Positions 37,664 to 45,642 of a stretch of DNA of 64,000 nucleotides are shown here, in pieces. Under the pieces are notes generated by a model that saw only the letters and a program-made list of their open reading frames with translations, searched no databases and was not told the origin of the DNA. The position numbers were made by a program, and so were the translations under genes. Source of the DNA: Acuticoccus yangtzensis (GTDB lineage Bacteria; Pseudomonadota; Alphaproteobacteria; Rhizobiales; Amorphaceae); the NCBI RefSeq assembly GCF_001927245.1, contig NZ_MJUX01000004.1:62001-126000 (forward strand), given 5' to 3'. Numbering within the stretch: the first letter of the stretch is position 1; the number at the start of each line of letters is the position of its first letter.

Positions 37664-38500
37664 ATGGAAATGGCACCCGTGACACGCCCCCCCTTCGCCT
37701 GCCGCAGCCTGCTGTTCGTGCCCGGCGCCCGGCCCGACCGTTTCGCCAAGGCGCTCGCCACCGCGGCGGACATCGTCTGCATCGACCTGGAAGACGCCGT
37801 GCTGCCGGACCAGAAAGCGGCCGCGCGCGAGGCCGTCTCGTCCTACCTGGCCGGGCTCGACGCGGCGACGGCGCGCCGCATGGCTGTGCGCATCAACGGC
37901 GTTACGACGCTGGAGGGGCTGAAGGACCTCGCCGCACTCGCCGGACGCGCCCCGGCGACGGTGCTTCTCCCCAAGACCGAAACGCCGCGTGATATCGAGA
38001 TCGTCACCGCCGCCCTCGGCGACGTGGGCGTTCTGCCGCTGGTCGAGACCGTGCGGGGCCTGCGCGCGGCCGACGAGATCGCCGCCGCGCCGGGCACCAC
38101 GGCGCTGATGTTCGGCGGCGCCGACTTCGCCGCCGAGATCGGCGCGACGATGGATTTCGAGCCGCTGCTGGCGATCCGCCAGGCGCTGGTGCTCGCCGCC
38201 GCCGGTGCCCAGCGCCCGCTGATCGACGTGCCGCACGTGCGCATCAAGGAGCTCGACCATCTGGCCACTGAGGCCGCACGGGTGGCGACCCTCGGCTTCA
38301 CCGGCAAGGCAGCCATCCACCCCACCCAGGTGGACCCGATCAACGCCGCCTTCAGCCCCAGCGCGGCGGAGGTGGAGCGGGCCCGCGCCGTCATCGAAAC
38401 CTTCCGCACCAAGGGTGTCGCACAGCTCGACGGCGAGTTCGTCGAAGGCCCCATCGTGCGCCGCTACGAGCGCATCCTGGCCCTCGCGGACCACACATGA
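37664..38500 (+). CDS. HpcH/HpaI-type CoA ester lyase (CitE-like)
   Basis: Aldolase-type lyase that cleaves a beta-hydroxyacyl-CoA such as citramalyl-CoA, malyl-CoA or methylmalyl-CoA. The 278-residue protein has SLLFVPGARPDRFAKAL near residue 15, the metal-binding CIDLEDAVLPDQK, the catalytic Glu in LVETVRGL, and LMFGGADFAAEIGA near 150. The C-terminal IHPTQVDPIN is standard. It is followed by a MaoC hydratase, acyl-CoA dehydrogenase and CoA-transferases. Close relatives pair with itaconate or mesaconate catabolism, so citramalyl-CoA is a good candidate substrate, as inference. Confidence 0.9.
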   Translation: MEMAPVTRPPFACRSLLFVPGARPDRFAKALATAADIVCIDLEDAVLPDQKAAAREAVSSYLAGLDAATARRMAVRINGVTTLEGLKDLAALAGRAPATVLLPKTETPRDIEIVTAALGDVGVLPLVETVRGLRAADEIAAAPGTTALMFGGADFAAEIGATMDFEPLLAIRQALVLAAAGAQRPLIDVPHVRIKELDHLATEAARVATLGFTGKAAIHPTQVDPINAAFSPSAAEVERARAVIETFRTKGVAQLDGEFVEGPIVRRYERILALADHT

Positions 38501-38534
38501 GCGCGCGCCCGCCAGAAACGCAAAGGAAACGCCC

Positions 38535-39053
38535 ATGAAAGCCGCCGTCAAAGAGATCGGCTCACAGCGTTATCGCGAGACCTTCGGCCGCTATTTCGAC
38601 GATTTCGCCATCGGCGACGTCTACGAGCACCGGCCCGGCCGCACGATCACCGAGAGCGACAACACCTGGTTCACGCTGCTGACGATGAACACCCACCCGA
38701 TGCACTTCGACAAGGAGTACGCCAAGCATTCGGAGTTCGGGAAGATCATCGTGGCGAGCCCGTTCACCGTGGCCGTCATCGTCGGCATGAGCGTCACCGA
38801 CGTGTCGCAGAAGGCGAAAGCCAACCTCGGCTGGAAAGAGATCCGCATGCCCGCCCCGGTGTTCGTGGGCGACACGCTCTACGCCTCGTCCGAGGTGCTG
38901 GACAAGCGCGAGTCGAAGTCCCGCCCCGGCGACGGGATCGTCACCATCAAATCCATCGGCACCAACCAGGACGGCACCACCGTGTGCGAGTTCGAGCGCG
39001 TGATGCTGGTCCCCAAAGCCGGCGCCGACTTCGAAGCCGCCGCGAATTATTGA
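38535..39053 (+). CDS. MaoC-family enoyl-CoA hydratase
   Basis: Hot-dog fold hydratase of 172 residues. The active-site segment TLLTMNTHPMHFDKEYAKHSEFG stands where R-specific hydratases carry Asp and His. The His is kept, but the Asp position reads Asn, a form seen in MaoC proteins acting on dicarboxylyl-CoA such as mesaconyl- or itaconyl-CoA. The start ATG has AAAGGAAA upstream and lies 34 bases after the lyase gene. Its role is presumably to hydrate the enoyl-CoA that the lyase then cleaves. Confidence 0.9.
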   Translation: MKAAVKEIGSQRYRETFGRYFDDFAIGDVYEHRPGRTITESDNTWFTLLTMNTHPMHFDKEYAKHSEFGKIIVASPFTVAVIVGMSVTDVSQKAKANLGWKEIRMPAPVFVGDTLYASSEVLDKRESKSRPGDGIVTIKSIGTNQDGTTVCEFERVMLVPKAGADFEAAANY

Positions 39054-39062
39054 GGTGAAGCC

Positions 39063-40244
39063 ATGAATATTCAGACCAAACCCGTGGCCGCGACCATCTC
39101 CGAGGACGACGAGGCGCAACTGCTCGACGTCATCGACCGGTGGACCGAAGGCGAGCTGAAGCCGGTCGCCATGAAGTTCGACCATGGCGACGAGTACCCG
39201 CACGAGATCGTCGAGCAGATGAAGGAGCTGGGGCTGTTCGGCGCCACCATCTCCGCCGACTATGGCGGCCTCGGCCTGCCGGCGACCACCTACGCCAAGA
39301 TCGTCATGCGCATCAGCCAGACGTGGATGGCGCCGACCGGGATCTTCAACTCGCACCTGATGATGGCCGCCGCCGTGCAGCGGTTCGGCACGGAGGCGCA
39401 GAAGGCCGAGTGGCTGCCCAAGTTCGCGTCGGGCGAGATCCGCGGCGGCCTCGGTCTCACCGAGCCGGACTGTGGCACCGACCTGCAGGCGATCCGCACC
39501 GTCGCCAAGCGTGACGGCGACGATTACGTCATCAACGGCACCAAGACGTGGATCACCAACGGTATCGAGGGCTCGTGCTTCGCGCTGCTGGTGAAGACGG
39601 ATCCCGCCGCGGAGCCGCGCCACAAGGGGATGAGCCTCTTCATCACCCCCAAGGGCGAGGGCTTCCGCATCGGCAAGAAGCTGAAGAAGATGGGCTATAA
39701 TTCCATCGACTCGGCCGAACTGGTGTTCGAGGACTACCGCGTTCCGGCCGCCAACCTCGTCGGCGGCGAGGAGGGCAAGGGCTTCCTGCAGGTGGCGGGT
39801 GGGCTGGAGCTCGGCCGCATCAACGTCGCAGCGCGCGGCGCCGGCATCGCCGAGGGCGCACTGCAACGGGCGTCCGATTATGCCCAGGTGCGCAAGACCT
39901 TCGGCAAGGAGATCATCCAGCACCAGGCGATCCAGCTGAAGATCGGCGAGATGGCGACCCGGGCCCGCGCCGCGCGACTCCTCGTGCTGGACGCCGCCGC
40001 CACCTACGACCGCGGCGAGCGCTGCGACATGGAGGCCGGCATGGCGAAATATTTCGCCTCCGAAGCCGGTGTGGAGAACGCGATGGAGGCGATGCGCGTC
40101 CACGGCGGCTACTCCTATTCCAAGGAGTACGACGTCGAGCGGCTCTACCGCGACGCCCCGCTGATGTGCATCGGCGAAGGGACGAACGAGATGCAGCGCA
40201 TCATCATCGCCAAGCAGTGGGCCAAGAGGAACCCGGCGCAATGA
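39063..40244 (+). CDS. Acyl-CoA dehydrogenase
   Basis: FAD enzyme introducing a 2,3-double bond in an acyl-CoA and passing electrons to ETF. The 393-residue protein has GLTEPDCGTDLQAIRT near residue 140, TKTWITNGIEGS near 160, RKTFGKEIIQHQAIQ near 280 and the catalytic Glu in LMCIGEGTNEMQR near residue 372. The two middle signatures match short-chain and glutaryl-CoA-type dehydrogenases. It overlaps the first CoA-transferase gene as ATGA. The substrate is not readable from sequence. A saturated branched dicarboxylyl-CoA fits the cluster. Confidence 0.93.
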   Translation: MNIQTKPVAATISEDDEAQLLDVIDRWTEGELKPVAMKFDHGDEYPHEIVEQMKELGLFGATISADYGGLGLPATTYAKIVMRISQTWMAPTGIFNSHLMMAAAVQRFGTEAQKAEWLPKFASGEIRGGLGLTEPDCGTDLQAIRTVAKRDGDDYVINGTKTWITNGIEGSCFALLVKTDPAAEPRHKGMSLFITPKGEGFRIGKKLKKMGYNSIDSAELVFEDYRVPAANLVGGEEGKGFLQVAGGLELGRINVAARGAGIAEGALQRASDYAQVRKTFGKEIIQHQAIQLKIGEMATRARAARLLVLDAAATYDRGERCDMEAGMAKYFASEAGVENAMEAMRVHGGYSYSKEYDVERLYRDAPLMCIGEGTNEMQRIIIAKQWAKRNPAQ

Positions 40245-41416
40245 GGCCGCTCGAGGGGATCCGTGTCCTGACGCTGGAGTCCTTCGGCGCCGGGCCCTAC
40301 GGCACCATGGCGCTGGCCGACCTCGGCGCCGAGGTGATCAAGATCGAGAACCGGGCGACGGGGGGCGACGCCTCCCGCGGCGTCGGCCCGCACATGCTGG
40401 GCGACGGGGACAGCCAGTATTATCAAACCTTCAACCTCGGCAAGAAGAGCGTTGCGCTGGACCTGAAATCGCCCGAGGGCCGCGCGGCGTTCGAGGAGCT
40501 GGTGAAGACCGCCGACGCGGTGGCCAACAATATGCGCGGCGACCAGCCGGAGAAGCTCGGCGTCGACTATGCGACGCTCTCCAAGATCAAGCCGGACATC
40601 GTCTGCCTGCACATCTCCGCCTACGGGCGGGACAATCCGCGCAAGGCGTGGCCGGGCTACGACTATCTGATGCAGGCCGAGGCGGGGCTGATGGCGATGA
40701 CCGGCGAGCCGGACGCGCCGCCCACCCGTCTCGGCCTCTCCATGATCGACTTCATGACCGGGATCACCGGGGCGCTCGGCCTGGTCTCGTCGATCCTGGC
40801 GGCGAAGCGCACCGGCAAGGGCTGCGACGTCGACACGTGCCTGTTCGACGTGGCGCTGCACCAGATGTCCTATCCCGCCACATGGTACATGAACGAGGGC
40901 ACGGCGCCGGTGCGGCTGCCGCGCGGCTCGCACCCGTCCAACGTGCCGGTGCAGACCGTGCCGACCGCCGACGGCTGGCTCTACCTCATGTGCATGACGC
41001 AGAAGTTCTGGTTGAACCTGACCGCGGCGATGGAGCGGCCGGACCTCGCCGCCGACCCGCGCTTCGCCACCATGGACGCGCGCCGCACCAACCGCGCGGC
41101 GCTGTCGGACATTCTGGACGAGGTGTTCCAGACCCGCACGACCGAGGACTGGATGAGCCGCCTCGCCGGTATCCTCCCCGCCGCCCCGGTCTACGACGTG
41201 CCGCGCGCCTTCGCCAATCCGTGGCTGGACACGGTGGGGATGACGCAGACTGCGGCGCATCCCGAGAAGGCCGACCTCAAGGTGCTGTCGAGCCCGCTGA
41301 AGATCGACGGCAAGCGCGCCGTCGCCACCCCCGGCAACGCGCTGGGGGCGGACACCGAGGCGGTGCTGTCGGCGGCGGGCGTCGACACCGCCGCCATCAA
41401 GACGGCGGCGGAGTAG
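40241..41416 (+). CDS. Class III CoA-transferase (CaiB/BaiF), copy 1
   Basis: Moves CoA between carboxylates through a covalent Asp intermediate. The 391-residue protein begins MRPLEGIRVLTLESFGAGPYG, has the CoA-binding ADLGAEVIKIENRATGGD, and the catalytic Asp is D170 in LSMIDFMTGITGA. The middle of the protein and the C-terminal EDWMSRLAGILPAAPVYD are typical. It overlaps the dehydrogenase gene and is followed after 4 bases by copy 2, so the two may act as separate enzymes or as partners. Confidence 0.92.
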   Translation: MRPLEGIRVLTLESFGAGPYGTMALADLGAEVIKIENRATGGDASRGVGPHMLGDGDSQYYQTFNLGKKSVALDLKSPEGRAAFEELVKTADAVANNMRGDQPEKLGVDYATLSKIKPDIVCLHISAYGRDNPRKAWPGYDYLMQAEAGLMAMTGEPDAPPTRLGLSMIDFMTGITGALGLVSSILAAKRTGKGCDVDTCLFDVALHQMSYPATWYMNEGTAPVRLPRGSHPSNVPVQTVPTADGWLYLMCMTQKFWLNLTAAMERPDLAADPRFATMDARRTNRAALSDILDEVFQTRTTEDWMSRLAGILPAAPVYDVPRAFANPWLDTVGMTQTAAHPEKADLKVLSSPLKIDGKRAVATPGNALGADTEAVLSAAGVDTAAIKTAAE

Positions 41417-41420
41417 GCCG

Positions 41421-42545
41421 ATGAAGCTTCAAGGCATCAAAGTCGTCGACCTCTCGGTCTTCCTGCCCGGCCCTTACATGACGCTGATGATGGCGGACCA
41501 CGGCGCCGACGTCATCAAGGTGGAGCCGCCGGGGGGCGACCCGGCGCGCGAGATCGGCCCGCGCGAGAACGGGACGACGATCTTCTTCCGCACCATGAAC
41601 CGGGGCAAGAAGTCGGTCGTCCTCAATCTGAAGGACGCCGCCGACAAGGCGAAGCTCGACGCGCTGGTGGCGGACGCGGACGTCTTCGTCGAGAGCTTCC
41701 GTCCTGGCGTGATGGACCGGCTCGGCTTCGGGCCCGAGCGGCTGAGGGCGATGAACCCGCGGCTCGTCTACTGCTCCATCAGCGCCTTCGGCCAGGACGG
41801 ACCGATGCGCGACGTTCCGGCCCACGACCTCGCCGTCGAGGCGCTGGCCGGTGCGATCACCCTCAACCGGGGGCAGGACGGTGCGCCGGCGATCCCCGGC
41901 ATCGCCGCGGCCGACATGCTGGCGAGCCTTCACGCTTTCTCGGCGGTCCTCATGGCGCTCTACCGGCGCGAGACGACGGGCCGCGGCGACCGGGTGGACC
42001 TTGCGATGTTCGACGCGGTGCTGTCGGCCTACCCGAACCAGCTCGGCGCCGCGCTGGGGCTGAAGCGCGAGCCGGTGAACCTCGAGGAGCGAAGCCTCGG
42101 GGGGGCCGCCTTCTACCGCATCTACGAGACGGCGGACGGGCGGCATCTGGCGCTCGGCGGGCAGGAGGAGAAGTTCATCACCAACCTCCTCACCGCGCTC
42201 GGCCGGCCGGACCTGATCGCGCTGACCGAGGACGGCCCCGGCCGCCACCAGCAGCCGCTGATGGACTTCCTCAGCGACACGTTCGCCCAGAAGCCGCTCG
42301 CCGCATGGGTGGAGTGGTTCAAGGGGCGGGACGTGTGCTTCGCCCCGGTCAACGGCATCCTGGAGGCGCTGGCCGAGCCGCAGACGGCGCACCGCGGCAT
42401 GGTGCTGATCGACGAGGCGGGCCAGACCCACATCGGCAACGCTGCCAAGTTCGCCGACGAGCCCGCGCGCCCGAACCTCGCCCTGCCCGAACTCGGCGCC
42501 CACCAGGACCTCGCCCGCGCCCCCGCGCCGGCGGACCAGGACTGA
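41421..42545 (+). CDS. Class III CoA-transferase (CaiB/BaiF), copy 2
   Basis: Second CoA-transferase of the cluster, 374 residues and clearly diverged from copy 1. It has VVDLSVFLPGPYMTLMMADHG, KVEPPGGDPAR and a catalytic Asp in GIAAADMLASLHAF near residue 172. The C-terminal 20 residues are Ala/Pro rich. The start follows copy 1 by 4 bases. Its acceptor and donor cannot be told apart from those of copies 1 and 3 by eye. Confidence 0.9.
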   Translation: MKLQGIKVVDLSVFLPGPYMTLMMADHGADVIKVEPPGGDPAREIGPRENGTTIFFRTMNRGKKSVVLNLKDAADKAKLDALVADADVFVESFRPGVMDRLGFGPERLRAMNPRLVYCSISAFGQDGPMRDVPAHDLAVEALAGAITLNRGQDGAPAIPGIAAADMLASLHAFSAVLMALYRRETTGRGDRVDLAMFDAVLSAYPNQLGAALGLKREPVNLEERSLGGAAFYRIYETADGRHLALGGQEEKFITNLLTALGRPDLIALTEDGPGRHQQPLMDFLSDTFAQKPLAAWVEWFKGRDVCFAPVNGILEALAEPQTAHRGMVLIDEAGQTHIGNAAKFADEPARPNLALPELGAHQDLARAPAPADQD

Positions 42546-42610
42546 CACCTCAACGACAGGGCCGCGCCCGACCAGCGCGGTCCCACGACAACACGGGAAA
42601 CGCCCAGACG

Positions 42611-43414
42611 ATGCCGATCGCCGACATCAACAACCACAAAATGTATTACGAGACTCATGGGGGGGGCGATCCGCTCATCCTGATGGGCGGCTGGGGCTCC
42701 TTCTGCCACGGCGAGGAGAAGCACCTGCCCATCGGCCTCCTGGAGCGCCACAAGGTCGTCCTGCTCGACTATCGCGGCATCGGCGAGTCGGAGGACGACC
42801 ATAGCGTCCCCTCCTCCACCCGCCTTTATGCCGAGGACGCGGTGGCGCTGATGGACCATCTCGGCATCGACCGCTTCCACATGGTGGGGCTGATCGGCAT
42901 GGGCGCGTGCATCGGCCAGGAGATCGCCGCGACGTGGCCGGAGCGGGTCCGCTCGCTGGTCAACACCGGCGCGTGGCTGAAGGCGGACCGCTTCCTCGCC
43001 GACCAACTCAACGTGATGACCGAGGTTCACCGCGACCTCGGCTTCCTCGCCTTCCAGCGGCTGGTGACGGTGATGTCCTTCGAGCCGGCCTACTACGCCA
43101 AGAACATCGACAGGCTGACCGGGCCGGACGGGGTGTGGCACCACATCAACGGGCGGATCGACACGCACCTGCGCTTCGTCAACGCCTGCCTGACCCACGA
43201 CATGACGGACCGGGCCGGGTCGATCACCGCGCCGACCTTCGTGCTGCACGCCCACATGGACCAGGTGACGGGGCCGCGCACGACGCTTCCCATCGAACAG
43301 GCGATCCCGAACGCCACCGGCTACCACATGAAGAACGCCGCCCACGTCATCGCGGGCAAGGAACAGAAGATCGAATTCGGGCAGGTCCTGTGTGACTTTC
43401 TGTCCAAGCACTGA
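42611..43414 (+). CDS. Alpha/beta hydrolase-fold protein lacking the usual nucleophile
   Basis: 267-residue alpha/beta hydrolase-fold protein: LILMGGWGSF (oxyanion turn) at residue 23, LLDYRGIGESEDD at 51, candidate acid D217 in HAHMDQVTG and candidate base H245 in NAAHVI. The nucleophile elbow, normally GxSxG, reads LIGMG in MVGLIGMGACIGQEI. The expected Ser position is Gly96, with no Ser, Cys or Asp available in place; Cys100 is the nearest. The protein is otherwise complete, so this is not simple decay. It lies between CoA-transferase copies 2 and 3 and could be a non-hydrolytic enzyme, a lyase or a binding protein. Confidence 0.82.
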   Translation: MPIADINNHKMYYETHGGGDPLILMGGWGSFCHGEEKHLPIGLLERHKVVLLDYRGIGESEDDHSVPSSTRLYAEDAVALMDHLGIDRFHMVGLIGMGACIGQEIAATWPERVRSLVNTGAWLKADRFLADQLNVMTEVHRDLGFLAFQRLVTVMSFEPAYYAKNIDRLTGPDGVWHHINGRIDTHLRFVNACLTHDMTDRAGSITAPTFVLHAHMDQVTGPRTTLPIEQAIPNATGYHMKNAAHVIAGKEQKIEFGQVLCDFLSKH

Positions 43415-43452
43415 GAACGGCGCCAAGCGCCGCCGGACCTGGGGAGGATGAG

Positions 43453-44679
43453 ATGAGCGAACTGAACATGCCGCTGGGCGACCTGCGCGTTCTGGAGATG
43501 GGGCAGCTTCTGGCCGGCCCCTTCTGCGGCCAGCTCCTGGCCGACTTCGGCGCCGAGGTTCTGAAGATCGAGGCTCCCGGCGTCGGCGATCCGATGCGCG
43601 AATGGGGCCAGGAGCGCCCGCAAGGCGTCTCGCTCTGGTGGTCGGTCGTCGCGCGCGGCAAGCGGTCGGTGGAGATCGACGCGAGGAAGCCCGAAGGCCG
43701 CGACATCATCAAGAAGCTGGTCGAGACGACCGACATCCTGATCGAGAATTTCCGCCCCGGTACCATGGAGAAATGGGGCCTCGGCTACGAGGAACTCGCC
43801 AAGATCAATCCGCGCCTGATCATGGTGCGCGTGTCGGGCTACGGGCAGACGGGGCCGAATTCGGGCAAGGCCGGGTACGGCTCCATCGGCGAGGCGTTCG
43901 GCGGCATGCGCTACGTGGTGGGCGACCCGGCGACGCCGCCGTCGCGCATGGGCATCTCCATCGGCGACACGCTGGCGGCGACCTTCGCCTGCCTCGGCGC
44001 GATGATGGCGCTGCACGTGCGCGAGAGGACCGGGCGTGGCCAGGTCGTGGACAGCGCCATCTACGAGGCGGTGCTGGCGGTGATGGAATGCCTGATCCCC
44101 GAGTACCAGCAGCTCGGCTATATCCGCGAGCGGACCGGTGCCATTCTGCCGAAGATCGCCCCGTCCAACGTCTACCCGACCAAGGACGGCAAGATGACAT
44201 TGATCGCAGCCAACCAGGACGGCGTGTTCAAGCGCCTGTGCGCGGCGATGGGCCGGCCGGAGCTCGCCACCGATCCACGCTACTCCGGCCACGTCGCCCG
44301 CGGCGACCGCCAGGAGGAGCTGGACGCGCTGGTGGCCGATTGGACCTCCACCTATGACGCCGAGGCGCTGGGCGCGCTGCTCGACGAGCATGGCGTGCCG
44401 CGCGGCGACATCTACCGCGCGCCGGAGATGCTGGCCGACGCGCACTTCAAGGCGCGCGATGCGATCGTGTCGATCATGCACCCCAAGCTGGGGGAACTGA
44501 AGATGCAGAACGTCGCCCCGCGCCTGTCCGAAACGCCGGGCAAGGTGCGCACGGCGGGGCCGGAACTCGGCGATTGCAACGGCGAGATCTTCGCCGGGCG
44601 GCTGGGCCTCGACGCCGAGACGCTGCAGCGACTGGCCGACGCCGGGGCGATCGGCCGTGTGACGGAGGTCGCCGCATGA
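43453..44679 (+). CDS. Class III CoA-transferase (CaiB/BaiF), copy 3
   Basis: Third CoA-transferase, 408 residues, with LEMGQLLAGPFCGQLLADFG, LKIEAPGVGDPMREWG and the catalytic Asp in RMGISIGDTLAATFA near residue 178. The overall layout and the YPTKDGKMTLIAANQDGVF region resemble succinyl-CoA:dicarboxylate CoA-transferases, so this is the best candidate for activating the imported substrate. GGGGAGGATG precedes the start. It overlaps the lyase gene as ATGA. Confidence 0.92.
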   Translation: MSELNMPLGDLRVLEMGQLLAGPFCGQLLADFGAEVLKIEAPGVGDPMREWGQERPQGVSLWWSVVARGKRSVEIDARKPEGRDIIKKLVETTDILIENFRPGTMEKWGLGYEELAKINPRLIMVRVSGYGQTGPNSGKAGYGSIGEAFGGMRYVVGDPATPPSRMGISIGDTLAATFACLGAMMALHVRERTGRGQVVDSAIYEAVLAVMECLIPEYQQLGYIRERTGAILPKIAPSNVYPTKDGKMTLIAANQDGVFKRLCAAMGRPELATDPRYSGHVARGDRQEELDALVADWTSTYDAEALGALLDEHGVPRGDIYRAPEMLADAHFKARDAIVSIMHPKLGELKMQNVAPRLSETPGKVRTAGPELGDCNGEIFAGRLGLDAETLQRLADAGAIGRVTEVAA

Positions 44680-45593
44680 GCGCGGCGGTGAACGGCACGG
44701 CGATGCCGCGGCGCGTCACGATCGTGGAGGTGGCGCCGCGCGACGGATTGCAGAACGAGAAGCAGCACGTGTCGGCCGACGACAAGGTGGAGCTCATCGA
44801 CGCGCTGGCGGCGGCGGGGCTGACGCGGATCGAGGCGACGAGCTTCGTGAACCCGAAGCGCGTACCGCAGATGGCCGATGCCGACGAGGTGATGGCGCGC
44901 GTCGACCGGGGGTCGGGCGTCTCCTACTCGGGTCTGGCGCTGAACCCGAAGGGGGCCGAGCGGGCGATCACGGCGGGGTGTGACGAGATCACCTACGTTG
45001 CTGTCGCCAGCGAGACCTTCTCGCAGCGCAACCAGGGGCGCGGGGTCGATGCGGTGCTGGCCGACCTTGCGGGCGTGGCCGCGGCGACGCGGTCGGCGGG
45101 GCGGTTCCTGTCGGTCTGCGTCGCGACCGCGTTCGGCTGTCCGTTCGACGGGCGGGTGAGCGCTGAGACGGTGACGGACATCGTCAAGCGCATCCTCGAC
45201 CACGAGCCGGACGAGATCGGGCTCGCGGACACCATCGGCGTCGGCGTTCCCTCGCAGGTGACGGACCTGTTCGGCCGTGTCGGCGAATTGACGGCGCTGC
45301 CCCGGCGGGCGCATTTCCACAACACGCGCAACACCGGGTTCGCCAACGTCTACGCGGCGTTGCAGGCGGGGGTTTCGGTGTTCGATTCCAGCGCTGGCGG
45401 GCTGGGGGGCTGCCCCTTCGCCCCGCGCGCGACGGGCAACATCGCCACCGAAGATCTCGTCTACATGCTGGACGGGATGGGCATCGCGAGCGGTGTGGAC
45501 CTTGCCCAGGTGGCCGGGCTCGATGCGTGGCTGGCTGGCAAGGTGGGCCATGCCGTTCCGGGCCAGCTCGGCAAGGCGGGTGCCTTTCCCTGA
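44676..45593 (+). CDS. Hydroxymethylglutaryl-CoA lyase family protein
   Basis: DRE-TIM metallolyase of 305 residues that cleaves HMG-CoA or a related 3-hydroxyacyl-CoA. The metal/substrate motif is VEVAPRDGLQNEKQ near residue 17. The metal-binding HFHNTRNTGFANV lies near 220 and the signature cysteine region in FDSSAGGLGGCPFAPRATGN near 250. All catalytic features are present. It ends the catabolic transcript. With HMG-CoA the products would be acetoacetate and acetyl-CoA, but HMGL-like proteins also act on other substrates. Confidence 0.92.
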   Translation: MSAAVNGTAMPRRVTIVEVAPRDGLQNEKQHVSADDKVELIDALAAAGLTRIEATSFVNPKRVPQMADADEVMARVDRGSGVSYSGLALNPKGAERAITAGCDEITYVAVASETFSQRNQGRGVDAVLADLAGVAAATRSAGRFLSVCVATAFGCPFDGRVSAETVTDIVKRILDHEPDEIGLADTIGVGVPSQVTDLFGRVGELTALPRRAHFHNTRNTGFANVYAALQAGVSVFDSSAGGLGGCPFAPRATGNIATEDLVYMLDGMGIASGVDLAQVAGLDAWLAGKVGHAVPGQLGKAGAFP

Positions 45594-45642
45594 GCCGGCT
45601 CGGCGGCGCCTCCTCCGCGCGCGCCGACCGGCCGGAGCCGCC

